Part shown: piece after piece, positions 48,130 to 56,493 of the stretch | How positions within the stretch are numbered: position 1 is the stretch's first letter | Layout: each line of letters opens with the position of its first letter | NCBI RefSeq assembly: GCF_004684905.1 | Contig: NZ_SRJC01000001.1 | Location: forward strand, 124,001-188,000 | Length of the DNA stretch: 64,000 nt | Direction: 5' to 3' | From: Halobacillus salinus | GTDB lineage: Bacteria > Bacillota > Bacilli > Bacillales > Halobacillaceae | The notes under the pieces: model-generated | What the model saw: the letters and a program-made list of their open reading frames with translations, nothing else | Databases searched by the model: none | Told to the model about the DNA's origin: nothing | Translations under genes and position numbers: made by a program

Positions 48130-49366
48130 TACGTGGAAAGTAGCCAAATGGGAATACAAGCGGAATGCGACGAACAAGTCGTTCATCATTTCCACTTTGC
48201 TGACGCCGGTCTTTATTCTGATATTTACGTTTCTGCCGACTCTGTTGTCAGGTTCGGACAGCACGAATGATGCAGAAGCGATGCAAGTGTATCTTCAAGA
48301 CGAGGTGGGGATTGCGCCGCAAATCGAAGAGTTTGTGGATAACCAGGAATCCCTTAATTGGGATATCGAAGTGGTACAAGATAATGAGGAAGCTGTCTTG
48401 AATTCGATAGAAGATCAGGACAATCAAGCGCTACTAACTTTGACGGAGGATGCGATAGAAACTGGCGTCGTCGAAGTGAAAACGAGTGAAGAAGTAACCG
48501 ATTCTTTCTTTACCCAGCTTCAAATTTTGAGTCAACCGATTCAAGCCTATCAATTCGAACAATTGGGGCTTTCAGAATCCGAGCTTCAGCAAATCACGTC
48601 CGGCATCATGTTTGAAAAATCGGAAGCAAATGCCCCGTCATCAGAAGAGGAAGGATCGGCTCAATCAAGCGTAACGGAGGGAGAGTTGATTATCCCGGGA
48701 ATCTTTTCGCTGATTGTTCTGTTTGCGATCGTATTCACAGGGATGATGATTTTCCAAAGTGCCTCCCAGGAAAAGAAAGAGAAGGTCTCGGAAATCGTCT
48801 TGTCCTCGATGACACCTGGAGAATTGATGCAAGGAAAGATCATCGGCTATTTCGGTCTCGGGTTGAGTCAGGTCATCGTCTGGTTAGGGTTCGGAGTACC
48901 GCTCGCAGCGTGGCGACTGGAGGACGTCCCAGTACTGGAATCGCTGTTCGTCCCTGAACTGCTGATCATGGTGCTCATCGCCATCCTCGGATACCTTCTG
49001 TTTGCCTCGATGTTCGTTGGCTTCGGCGCAACCGTCGAAGACATAAGCTCAGCAGGTAATTTCCAGGGTGTCATCATGATGCTGCCGTTTCTTCCTTTCA
49101 TCTTCATCGGACCTATCTTGAGTGACCCGAGCGGCATCGTAGCGACCGTCGGCTCGTTCATCCCGTTCACATCGCCAGCAGTGTTGATCATGAGGATGGC
49201 TATGCTCGGCGAACTGCCGTGGGTGGAGATTGTCTTAGCCATTGTCGTACTCATGATCAGTGTATGGCTGATGATCAAACTGGCAGGGAAGATATTCGAG
49301 GTCGGTATTCTTATGTATGGTAAGAATGCGACGCCGAAAGAGATATGGAAGTGGATCAGAGCATAA
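48122..49366 (+). CDS. yhaP: ABC-2 type permease, YhaP/NatB-like (414 aa)
   Basis: One N-terminal helix (about residues 22-40) is followed by a large extracellular loop of roughly 140 residues, then five or six helices in the C-terminal half. This is the NatB/YhaP architecture. SQEKKEKVSEIVLSSMTPGE is the conserved cytoplasmic loop that contacts the ATPase. It overlaps yhaQ, so the two proteins are made together. Confidence 0.85.
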   Translation: MRNTWKVAKWEYKRNATNKSFIISTLLTPVFILIFTFLPTLLSGSDSTNDAEAMQVYLQDEVGIAPQIEEFVDNQESLNWDIEVVQDNEEAVLNSIEDQDNQALLTLTEDAIETGVVEVKTSEEVTDSFFTQLQILSQPIQAYQFEQLGLSESELQQITSGIMFEKSEANAPSSEEEGSAQSSVTEGELIIPGIFSLIVLFAIVFTGMMIFQSASQEKKEKVSEIVLSSMTPGELMQGKIIGYFGLGLSQVIVWLGFGVPLAAWRLEDVPVLESLFVPELLIMVLIAILGYLLFASMFVGFGATVEDISSAGNFQGVIMMLPFLPFIFIGPILSDPSGIVATVGSFIPFTSPAVLIMRMAMLGELPWVEIVLAIVVLMISVWLMIKLAGKIFEVGILMYGKNATPKEIWKWIRA

Positions 49367-49385
49367 AAGTGTAATCCGCAAAGAC

Positions 49386-49435
49386 TTAGTACCTGCCCCT
49401 TTCAGTGTTTATGAACAGGGTCAGGTACTTTTTCT
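49386..49435 (+). terminator. Terminator of yhaQP (GTGCCTG repeat family)
   Basis: AGTACCTG-CCC pairs with GGG-TCAGGTACT, followed by TTTTC. The arms are variants of those at 31745 and 61849. Confidence 0.75.
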
Positions 49436-49468
49436 ATAGTAGCTTTAAGTTCGGTTAGGAGGGAATGG

Positions 49469-50113
49469 ATGGGGAATTTAATTTTGTCAGGTGGCGGAAA
49501 CGCTGAAGTGTATGAGTTCCTTATGAAGTTTATCGATAAAGACAAACCGATACTCTATATCCCTTTAGCAGGAAATGAGGAATACAGACCCTTTCAGGAA
49601 AGTCTTGCTTACATTAAAAGCATATTCTTACCTTTGGGTGTCAAGGAGGTTACGATGTGGACAGACCTCCACCATAGGACGCTGGGTGACTTGGAACGAT
49701 TTTCAGCTGTTTATTTCAGTGGAGGAAGTACTTTGACTTTATTGAGGATTATAAAGGAAACGAACTTCGATAAGGTTTTAAGACAGTATTTCCATGGTGG
49801 AGGAACAATTTTCGGCCAGAGTGCAGGTGCGATCATTTTTGGAAGTGATGTCACGCATACGACAACAGAGGAAGAAGTAAGCCGCTATGAGCCTCTTAAT
49901 CTTGTACATAACAATCGGCTATGGTGCCATTATGATGTCCATGATGAAGGGTTATTACGTAAATACTCTAAAGGCGAAGGAGATCCTTTTCTTGCGCTTC
50001 CGGATGGAGGGGCTGTTCATGTTACCGAAAGACAATGCGAGGTAATCAGGAAAGTAGCATATGAATTCAAAGATGGTAGGAGGAAAGAACTGATACCTGA
50101 TGGTTACTTTTAA
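49469..50113 (+). CDS. Peptidase S51-family protein (214 aa)
   Basis: The motif IFGQSAGAIIFG holds the nucleophilic serine (G-x-S-A-G-A), and VYFSGGSTLTLLRII matches the conserved GG region of dipeptidase E and cyanophycinase relatives. HYDVHDEG may carry the catalytic His. The enzyme probably cleaves Asp-containing peptides, but specificity is unproven. A related gene is cut by the right edge of the window. Confidence 0.85.
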   Translation: MGNLILSGGGNAEVYEFLMKFIDKDKPILYIPLAGNEEYRPFQESLAYIKSIFLPLGVKEVTMWTDLHHRTLGDLERFSAVYFSGGSTLTLLRIIKETNFDKVLRQYFHGGGTIFGQSAGAIIFGSDVTHTTTEEEVSRYEPLNLVHNNRLWCHYDVHDEGLLRKYSKGEGDPFLALPDGGAVHVTERQCEVIRKVAYEFKDGRRKELIPDGYF

Positions 50114-50120
50114 GCTGCAC

Positions 50121-50157
50121 GGCGATTATTCGATAAGAGTGATCGCCTTTTTTTATA
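50121..50157 (+). terminator. Terminator of the S51 gene
   Basis: GGCGAT pairs with ATCGCC around a 15-base loop with its own short stem, followed by seven T residues. Confidence 0.72.
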
Positions 50158-50211
50158 TTTTCTAAAACGAATTCCAGTGCAGAATCGTTTAATAGAACAG
50201 GAGGGGTGAAA

Positions 50212-50751
50212 ATGGAAGAGTCGATCGAGAAGTTTATGGATGTCGAAGATAAAGAAGGAGCCATTCAAGAGATTATGGATGCCTACGGCCAGTCCGTTCT
50301 CCAACTGGTCTATTCCTATGTGAAGAACCAAGCGGTCGCAGAGGATCTGACACAGGAAATCTTCTTGAAGTGCTATCGTAATCTACATAAATATAATGGT
50401 AAGTCGAAGGTCAAGACATGGTTATGGTCCATTGCGATCAATCATAGCAAAGATTATCTGAAGAGCTGGTACAACCGCAAAGTGGTTTTGTCAGAAGATA
50501 AGCTGAAGCGGGTTCAGAACGGTCAGTTGGATACAGAGGAGAAAGTCATCCAAGATTCCGTGGACCGGGAGCTGGTGGCAGCTATCATGAAACTTCCTGA
50601 GAAATATCGTGAGGTGATCTACCTTTATTATTATGAAGATTCGACGACAAGGGAGATTGTCAAAGTATTGAAGAAGAATGAGAACACAATAAAGACTCGC
50701 TTGAAGAGGGCGAAAGTGATCTTGAAAGAACGATTAGGAGGGGATCAGTAA
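50212..50751 (+). CDS. ECF-type sigma factor (179 aa)
   Basis: Region 2 includes NQAVAEDLTQEIFLKCYRNL and KTWLWSIAINHSKDYL. Region 4 includes LPEKYREVIYLYYYED and the helix ENTIKTRLKRAKVILKERL. ATG 50212 follows AGGAGGGG; a GTG at 50206 overlaps that site. A possible autoregulatory promoter has TAAAAC (50163) and CGTT (50186) 17 bases apart. It is coupled (TAATG) to a PadR-like gene, which is coupled to a SEDS-type membrane protein. Confidence 0.88.
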   Translation: MEESIEKFMDVEDKEGAIQEIMDAYGQSVLQLVYSYVKNQAVAEDLTQEIFLKCYRNLHKYNGKSKVKTWLWSIAINHSKDYLKSWYNRKVVLSEDKLKRVQNGQLDTEEKVIQDSVDRELVAAIMKLPEKYREVIYLYYYEDSTTREIVKVLKKNENTIKTRLKRAKVILKERLGGDQ

Positions 50752-51164
50752 TGGAAGAAAGGTTGAAGAATCTGAAGAGGTCGATGGACAAGCTCGAATT
50801 TCGTACCCTTCAATTCAGCGGAAACCTCCGAGAGGAAATCGAGAAGAAGCTCGACCAGGAGGAAGAGGGAGAGGAGGAAGTTCTGGTCTCCATATTCCAG
50901 TTGTTGACTCAGGAAAAAACGGGCTACACGTTATCCAAGAGTCTAAGGGCAAGGGGGCTTGTGAAGTTTGAAGATTACGAAGGACGTCTTTACACAATCC
51001 TTCATCGCCTGGAGCAAAAGCGGTACATCAAGTCTGGTTGGAGAGAGGACGGTGGCAAGTATTATGGTCTTACGAAGAAGGGGAACAAGCTCTTGAAGAA
51101 TTATGAGCGTTCTTCTGACCGTCCATCTGCTATAAGCGCTTTGGTCGAGGTGCTGGAACCATGA
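50751..51164 (+). CDS. PadR-like winged-helix protein (137 aa)
   Basis: The first 45 residues are charged and helical (REEIEKKLDQEEEGEEE). A PadR-type winged helix follows: YTLSKSLRARGLVKFEDYEG, RLYTILHRLEQKRYIKSGW and DGGKYYGLTKKGNKLL. PadR proteins normally bind DNA; in this sigma-linked class the N-terminal part may mediate contact with the sigma factor, which is my speculation. Both gene ends overlap their neighbours. Confidence 0.82.
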   Translation: MEERLKNLKRSMDKLEFRTLQFSGNLREEIEKKLDQEEEGEEEVLVSIFQLLTQEKTGYTLSKSLRARGLVKFEDYEGRLYTILHRLEQKRYIKSGWREDGGKYYGLTKKGNKLLKNYERSSDRPSAISALVEVLEP

Positions 51165-52450
51165 GGTTGGACAAGAAGCTGTATATAGAGCACGTGAAGC
51201 GGTTCATAAAGAATAAAGATGCCAAGTATGCGGTGTCCAAAGAATTGCTCTACCACATCGAACAGGAGAAGCGAAGACTCATGGAGAGCGCCTCATTATC
51301 TGACGAGGAAGCAGAATCCGAAGCGGTAAAACGGATGGGGAACCCGGATGAAGTGGGCAAGCATTTCAACAAGCTTTATCGTAACAAAACGGATTGGTGG
51401 ATGATTGTCCTATTAATAATGAGTGCAGGATTCAGTTTTCTCCCTGTACTTCTTTACAATCAGGAAATCGGTAACCTGCTAGAAAGTCAAGTTGTCTACA
51501 CACTCATGGGGATTGGTGTAGCTGCAGCTCTCTTTTTCATCGATTATCGGAAGTTGAAGACTTGGGGAGCAATCTTTTATGCAATAGGAATTCTTGGACT
51601 GTTAGCATTCCTCTATGGCCCCGTCTCGTACATAATCGGTCAACCGGTATTGAAAGTCGGTCCGGGATTCATCAAAATGATTTACATGACCCCTCTGTTC
51701 ATTCTGGGTTTTTCTTCCTTCTTGTCTCGACCGGGTGCGAAGTTATGGCAAGGGTTGTGCCTGTTAGCAGTCCCTCTTTATCTATACTTGAATCTGTCAG
51801 ATTATATATCGGCGGGTATTCTATTGATGGCGTTTCTTACTATGGCATGGTCTCTCCACCTGAACCGGAAAGCATTGGTTTGGCTTTCTGGGGGAACAGT
51901 TTTGGTTACGGCTATCTTGTTGTGGTTTGCGCCTCTCAAAGAATATCAACTAGCACGGTTGTTTGCCTTCTTCCTTCCAGAAGACTATCCTGATTCACAT
52001 GGTTACGTGTATCTCCGGATGCAGGAAATGCTATCTGAAGCGAAGTGGATTGGCAAAGGTGGCGACCTTCATGGAATCCCATCAGGGCATGCGGATTATG
52101 TGTGGGTCACCCTGACGTATAATTATGGCTGGATCGTTTCCCTCCTCACCGTCCTAGTACTGCTGTCCTTGATGGTGCGGCTCTTCACGGTGAATCTGAA
52201 GACAAGTGACAGGTTCGGAAAGATGCTGGTGATGGGCGGAGTGGCTTTCTATTCGGTGCCATTACTCTACCATTTATTCATGTCGTTCGGTCTGCTTCCG
52301 TTCATGTCATTCTATCTGCCGTTCTTGAGCTATGGATTTCATCCGATGGTGCTGCATGCAGTGGTGTTTGGTCTGGCGCTCAGTGTTTATAGGAAGAAGG
52401 ATATTTTGGAGGTTGTTTCAGACAATAAAACTATGAAACAGGAGGATTAA
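51161..52450 (+). CDS. SEDS (FtsW/RodA/SpoVE)-family protein with N-terminal HAAS-type domain (429 aa)
   Basis: Residues 1-70 form a soluble helical domain (LLYHIEQEKRRLMESASLSD, then AVKRMGNPDEVGKHFNKLYR) of the permease-prefix/HAAS type. About nine or ten helices follow. The stretch IPSGHADYVWVTLTYNYGWI corresponds to the SEDS signature P-x-x-H-T-D-F-x-x-A and GxxG. SEDS proteins polymerise peptidoglycan glycan strands. The fusion and the ECF/PadR operon suggest a stress-regulated variant. It is coupled to the PadR gene (ATGA). Confidence 0.8.
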   Translation: MRLDKKLYIEHVKRFIKNKDAKYAVSKELLYHIEQEKRRLMESASLSDEEAESEAVKRMGNPDEVGKHFNKLYRNKTDWWMIVLLIMSAGFSFLPVLLYNQEIGNLLESQVVYTLMGIGVAAALFFIDYRKLKTWGAIFYAIGILGLLAFLYGPVSYIIGQPVLKVGPGFIKMIYMTPLFILGFSSFLSRPGAKLWQGLCLLAVPLYLYLNLSDYISAGILLMAFLTMAWSLHLNRKALVWLSGGTVLVTAILLWFAPLKEYQLARLFAFFLPEDYPDSHGYVYLRMQEMLSEAKWIGKGGDLHGIPSGHADYVWVTLTYNYGWIVSLLTVLVLLSLMVRLFTVNLKTSDRFGKMLVMGGVAFYSVPLLYHLFMSFGLLPFMSFYLPFLSYGFHPMVLHAVVFGLALSVYRKKDILEVVSDNKTMKQED

Positions 52451-52780
52451 ATGAATCAGTTATCATTCCAAGACCTACAAAGGTATCTAGAACTTAAGTA
52501 CAAAGAAGAGGCTACATCATCTGCATTATTCATGAAACTAGTAGAGGAAGTCGGCGAAGTAGCAGAGGTCCTGAACCAGGTAGAAGGTCGAAAAGAAGGT
52601 TCAGAGGAAGCCTCCTTAGAGAAAGAACTAGTTGATGTCATACACTATGCAGTTGCGATTGCGAGCATAAATGACATTAATCTGACAGAGGCAGTCATCA
52701 ATAAAGATAAACAAGCTGCGATTAAATATCATCAATCTCCCGATTTAGAAGAATTTCTGACCAAGCAAGATAATCGCTAA
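52451..52780 (+). CDS. MazG-like nucleotide pyrophosphohydrolase (109 aa)
   Basis: The motif KLVEEVGEVAEVLN (ExxE) and the later LEKELVDVIHYAVAIA (ExxD) give the four-residue magnesium site of the all-alpha NTP pyrophosphatase superfamily. It likely removes unwanted nucleoside triphosphates. It starts one base after the SEDS gene's stop, behind AGGAGG, so it may be the fourth gene of the sigma operon. Confidence 0.85.
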   Translation: MNQLSFQDLQRYLELKYKEEATSSALFMKLVEEVGEVAEVLNQVEGRKEGSEEASLEKELVDVIHYAVAIASINDINLTEAVINKDKQAAIKYHQSPDLEEFLTKQDNR

Positions 52781-52796
52781 GGTTGGATAGCAGTAT

Positions 52797-53291
52797 GTGT
52801 TTTATATCCAAGGAGGTGATTTCATCGTTTCCATAAGAAAAGTAAAGCAAGAAGAAGAAGATATATTACACAACATCATGCAATTCTATATCTACGAATT
52901 CAGTACATACATCCCTGAAATAAAACTAGAAGACAACGGCTCCTACAAACCATTCAATTTAGAAAAGTATTTCTCAGATGATCATCACCACGCCTTTTTC
53001 ATAGAGCTTGACGATGAACTGATCGGATTCGCGCTTGTAGAGAGTGCCACTTCCACAGAACCTAACACCATTCAAGAATTCTTCATTCTAGCAAAACACA
53101 AAGGCAACGGCTACGGGAAAGAGGCTGCAAGGAAGTTGTTCAGACGGTTCCCTGGGGAGTGGGAAATCACTCAAATCGAAAACAACACACCTGCTCATGC
53201 GTTCTGGCTTGGGTTAGTCGACGAATTGACAGGAGGCAACTTCATGGAGCGCCATCACAATGGCCTGTATGTGCAGACATTCCGAATCTGA
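52797..53291 (+). CDS. GNAT-like acetyltransferase with uncertain start (164 aa, or 155 aa)
   Basis: FFILAKHKGNGYGKEAARKL contains the acetyl-CoA loop, and the C-terminal ENNTPAHAFWLGLVDELTGG is typical. The first ATG (52797) has only a weak ribosome site. A perfect AGGAGGTGAT lies inside the frame, seven bases before ATC 52824, and from there VSIRKVKQEEEDILHNIMQF fits the usual N-terminus of this family. The real start may therefore be the non-standard ATC. Confidence 0.78.
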   Translation: MFYIQGGDFIVSIRKVKQEEEDILHNIMQFYIYEFSTYIPEIKLEDNGSYKPFNLEKYFSDDHHHAFFIELDDELIGFALVESATSTEPNTIQEFFILAKHKGNGYGKEAARKLFRRFPGEWEITQIENNTPAHAFWLGLVDELTGGNFMERHHNGLYVQTFRI

Positions 53292-53374
53292 CCGGAAATG
53301 CAATTGGAATAGTTTGTAAAAGGAATCTCCGGGTATTGGTGTATAGAAGCCATTTAAGAAAAGGGAGATTCCTG

Positions 53375-53551
53375 ATGAAGGATATAGTACTATCAATAGC
53401 CATGGTCCTATTAGTGGTAGTAGGTTGGGGTGCGGTCATCATGAGAGACTTTGAGATTGCCAAAGGTCAGATGAAAGGCAAATGGGTGCACGTGGTAGCG
53501 AGCATCATCTGTTTCATTCTGATTGTGTGGATCGCTCGGGAGTTTATGTGA
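53375..53551 (+). CDS. Small two-helix membrane protein (58 aa)
   Basis: ATG follows AAGGGAG. Two helices (residues 4-22 and 39-55) enclose a charged loop (RDFEIAKGQMKGK). The frame opens well before this start, but only this ATG has a ribosome site. No family is recognised. Confidence 0.62.
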   Translation: MKDIVLSIAMVLLVVVGWGAVIMRDFEIAKGQMKGKWVHVVASIICFILIVWIAREFM

Positions 53552-53656
53552 TGACTGAAAATAGAAGTTTTTTACAAAAGTGAAACGGAATCCTTCCAGA
53601 ACCGTATAGATACCTATAAGAAAATTATGGGAATCTATTTCTGGAAGGAGTTTTTT

Positions 53657-54628
53657 ATGAGGAAAAGCTTGATGGTGGCGGCAATCCTCTTACTTGTGGG
53701 ATGTGCCGATCAGGAAGCGGAATCGAAGCCCGACCCTGATGCCCCGGTCACAGTAGAATTAGAGGGACAGGAATACACGGTCTATACATATTTTGACGCG
53801 CTTATGGAGTATGCAGAGCAGGCAGAGGAGCATCCCAATCAGTTGGACAAGTATTACAAAGAGTCGGTGACCGATCCATTCCGGAAACGTGCCTTTGAAG
53901 AGGAGGCGGGAAGTGCGGCCATCCTCCGCGACCCATCCTTCAAACCGCCGGAAGACTTGGAGAAACTGCGCGAAGGTATCCACACCCTCAAGGAGCGGGA
54001 GGACGATATCCACAAGTGGATTGAACAATCGCTGGAGAAATCAGTGGATAAGCTCCCTTCAAATGGCACGGATATCCACATATTCCCCGTCGATATGGGG
54101 ATTGCCGGTTTCGAGCGTTTTTATCAAGTGATCGGTGGTGCAACAGGCAGAGCATACAATGAGGATGCCTTCGTGCTCAGGCTCGCCCCTTCCATTGAGA
54201 AGGAGGCGCTCTTGAATATCGTCGCCCACGAATACCACCATACGGTTGCCTTTGAAAAAGGATACATAGAAGAATCGAATAGCTTGCTGCACGAGGTGCT
54301 GATAGAAGGGAAAGCGGAGATGTTCGCGCGTACAGTCTACCCCGATGTGAAGAGCAACATTTCGCCTCCATTTTCTTCAAAGCAGTTGGAAGAGGAGATA
54401 TGGACGTACTTGAGCGAGAACCGTTCCGAGACGTTGCCGCGCTACAAGGAACCCCTCATGGACGGTGACCGGGAAAGAAGCTGGCCATCTGAGTCCGACT
54501 ACCGGATCGGCAGGCAGATCATGAAGGATTTCGTTGAGAACAATCCGGAAGTTCCGATAGAGGATTGGACGGTGATGCCGGCGGAAGAGGTGCTGGAGAA
54601 GAGTCGTTATGAGGAGAGGTTCGAATAA
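53657..54628 (+). CDS. DUF2268 putative zinc-metalloprotease lipoprotein (323 aa)
   Basis: The signal sequence ends in LLVGC. The motif VAHEYHHTV is the HExxH zinc site (about residue 192), followed by LLHEVLIEGKAEMFA, where the second Glu-containing helix lies, as in DUF2268 (PF10026). It should be an exposed, lipid-anchored protease of unknown target. ATG 53657 follows AAGGAG. A terminator directly follows. Confidence 0.85.
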   Translation: MRKSLMVAAILLLVGCADQEAESKPDPDAPVTVELEGQEYTVYTYFDALMEYAEQAEEHPNQLDKYYKESVTDPFRKRAFEEEAGSAAILRDPSFKPPEDLEKLREGIHTLKEREDDIHKWIEQSLEKSVDKLPSNGTDIHIFPVDMGIAGFERFYQVIGGATGRAYNEDAFVLRLAPSIEKEALLNIVAHEYHHTVAFEKGYIEESNSLLHEVLIEGKAEMFARTVYPDVKSNISPPFSSKQLEEEIWTYLSENRSETLPRYKEPLMDGDRERSWPSESDYRIGRQIMKDFVENNPEVPIEDWTVMPAEEVLEKSRYEERFE

Positions 54629-54634
54629 ATGGAA

Positions 54635-54664
54635 AAGAGAGCCACGCATCAGCATGGCTCTCTT
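54635..54664 (+). terminator. Terminator of the DUF2268 gene
   Basis: AAGAGAGCCA pairs perfectly with TGGCTCTCTT, followed by CTATT. Confidence 0.68.
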
Positions 54665-54806
54665 CTATTAGAATCTATCGAATTTCGGAAACTTCTAGTG
54701 TGAGTCGGTCCCATTATACACAGTTGTATTTTCGACGATTTTCTGTGATAATCCAAATAGTTCCATTTTTGTATAGAATAAGTTTCAGGTATCGAGGAGG
54801 AAAGCG

Positions 54807-54947
54807 ATGAAGCTGATTCATGACCTGGCAGGCGCAATCTATGACGTTGGCAAAATCTTATTTAGGTGCATCAGCTATGTATTAGCAGGTATGCTCCTCG
54901 TAGCTGTTCCGATGTATATCATTGTCTGGGTAGCTGGCATGATGTAA
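54807..54947 (+). CDS. Small membrane protein (46 aa)
   Basis: GAGGAGG lies six bases before the ATG. A mixed N-terminal part (residues 1-20) leads into one long hydrophobic helix (about 21-46). No family is recognised. Confidence 0.58.
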   Translation: MKLIHDLAGAIYDVGKILFRCISYVLAGMLLVAVPMYIIVWVAGMM

Positions 54948-55123
54948 TAGATTCTTTTCGTCTCCTGTCTCTTCAGAAGTGTCTAAATCCAAAGGGTTAG
55001 GACCATTTTCTCATCCTAGAAAATCGATGTTAGAAAAGAAGAAAAATTCATTTATTTTTACCCTTTACTGTGTTAAATTAGTGTAAGACTATAGTGGCGC
55101 ATTATGGGATAGGGGGATTAAAA

Positions 55124-55396
55124 ATGGAAAATGTGCATACCATTTGGCTTGACCACCAGTGGTCACATGGAATCATTAAGGTACCTGACTCTATTTTCGG
55201 CTTTCTGTATCATCCGATCGCTTACGACGAAGCACAGGGAGAATTTCGCATTATCAATAACCTATGGTACACGACGTATCATGGGGCGAGGGAATATTTC
55301 AGATCCCCAAACAACCCGTATAGCGTTGCTGGGAGAATGAAGATCCATAGCGGAAGTGCTCTTATTCAGCCTAAGTTTCAAAAGGTGAACGTGTAA
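55124..55396 (+). CDS. Hypothetical soluble protein (90 aa)
   Basis: ATG 55124 follows AGGGGG; the ten-codon extension is rejected. The protein is aromatic and histidine-rich (IWLDHQWSHG and NNLWYTTYHGAREYF) and seems soluble. No family is recognised. Confidence 0.62.
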   Translation: MENVHTIWLDHQWSHGIIKVPDSIFGFLYHPIAYDEAQGEFRIINNLWYTTYHGAREYFRSPNNPYSVAGRMKIHSGSALIQPKFQKVNV

Positions 55397-55457
55397 CTTC
55401 CAAGAAACCATTTATAAAACATACTAGAGGGAAATCTTCGCATTTCCCTGCTCCGAG

Positions 55458-55490
55458 TGATTGTTCCGATAAGGGCAATCGCTTTTTTTA
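55458..55490 (+). terminator. Rho-independent terminator
   Basis: GTGATTG pairs with CAATCGC (one G-T pair), followed by seven T residues. Confidence 0.65.
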
Positions 55491-55537
55491 TGGAAAAAGG
55501 TGATACAATGATGTTGGAAATAAAAGGGGGGACTCTA

Positions 55538-55819
55538 GTGAAACGCGAAGAAAAATCCTTTCTAATTAAATGGACTATACGTAAAGAAAAAGGCAAACAA
55601 TCTTATATGATCAAGCGAAGCCTGACCTTCACGGTGCTGTATTTGGCAGCGTTCCTTCTCTTATTCGATCATTACCTGGAAGCAGGGACTCCTATTGGTG
55701 AATGGCTCGTTACAGGTACCTGGTATCTGATCATGGCCTTTTTCCTTGGCAGCTTCACCGCTAATCTCAGGTGGAAGCTGAACGAAAAGAGATACCATCA
55801 GATGAGCGGAGGATCTTGA
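55538..55819 (+). CDS. Membrane protein (93 aa)
   Basis: GTG 55538 lies six bases after AAGGGGGGA; an ATG at 55508 gives a longer form without a clear ribosome site. A basic N-terminal third (KWTIRKEKGKQSYMIKRS) precedes two helices (about residues 29-45 and 58-78). No family is recognised. Confidence 0.6.
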   Translation: MKREEKSFLIKWTIRKEKGKQSYMIKRSLTFTVLYLAAFLLLFDHYLEAGTPIGEWLVTGTWYLIMAFFLGSFTANLRWKLNEKRYHQMSGGS

Positions 55820-55929
55820 TCTGCTCTTTGAGATCTATTGATCAGGTTCTATACAAATAATATTGATTTATATCCAATATTTTGAAATGATGGTACTGGA
55901 AACGTCATTACGGAAAACGGGAGGGGCCT

Positions 55930-56373
55930 ATGAAATCGGTAATGGTAAGATGGGGAAGCGTGTTTATCATCGGTTTGCTTTTGTTTGTCGGAACGTACTA
56001 TGTCGCCATGGACATGGAGTATCTGAGTTACGGCGTGAATGACAAAGGCCAGTTCGTCTTGCATGAGGGATTCAATGAGCCGGCACCGATCCTCAATACG
56101 GATGTCCGCGGTGAACAGGAAGGATTGGCTAAGCTCGGGGAGCACATGGCAACCTTCAACCAGTGGGTGATGGCCACCTTGGTCGTCGCTGCCTTTTTCA
56201 TTGCGACATATTATGTGTTGGTGAGTGAGAAGGCGCTTGGCAACCACCAGAAGAAGAAAAGGTATCTTTCTCTGACGATTGTTGCCAATGTGGCGGTTGC
56301 GGGACTGCTGTTGGTTCAATGGATCCGTTATGCGGATTTGATCAATAAGGGAATTAATAATGTGATCTTTTAG
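55930..56373 (+). CDS. Three-helix membrane protein (147 aa)
   Basis: A first helix (about residues 9-28) is followed by an extracellular acidic loop of about 50 residues, then two helices (about 79-96 and 112-130). CGGGAGGGGCCT precedes the ATG. No family is recognised. A clean terminator follows. Confidence 0.65.
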   Translation: MKSVMVRWGSVFIIGLLLFVGTYYVAMDMEYLSYGVNDKGQFVLHEGFNEPAPILNTDVRGEQEGLAKLGEHMATFNQWVMATLVVAAFFIATYYVLVSEKALGNHQKKKRYLSLTIVANVAVAGLLLVQWIRYADLINKGINNVIF

Positions 56374-56378
56374 GAAGA

Positions 56379-56411
56379 AGAGCAGCTATTCTTAGAATAG
56401 TTGCTCTTTGT
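56379..56411 (+). terminator. Rho-independent terminator
   Basis: AGAGCAGCTATTC pairs with GAATAGTTGCTCT (one G-T pair), followed by TTG. Confidence 0.65.
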
Positions 56412-56453
56412 AATTTAATGATTGAAGGAACTCATAATATATACTATCATATA

Positions 56454-56471
56454 GGAATGAACGTTCATTCC
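56454..56471. promoter_or_regulatory. TetR operator, site 1
   Basis: GGAATGAACGTTCATTCC is a perfect palindrome, 22 bases before the TetR start. It matches the site before the YhgE gene in both outer arms. Confidence 0.85.
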
Positions 56472-56493
56472 GTATCAAAGGGAGGAATTAAAT

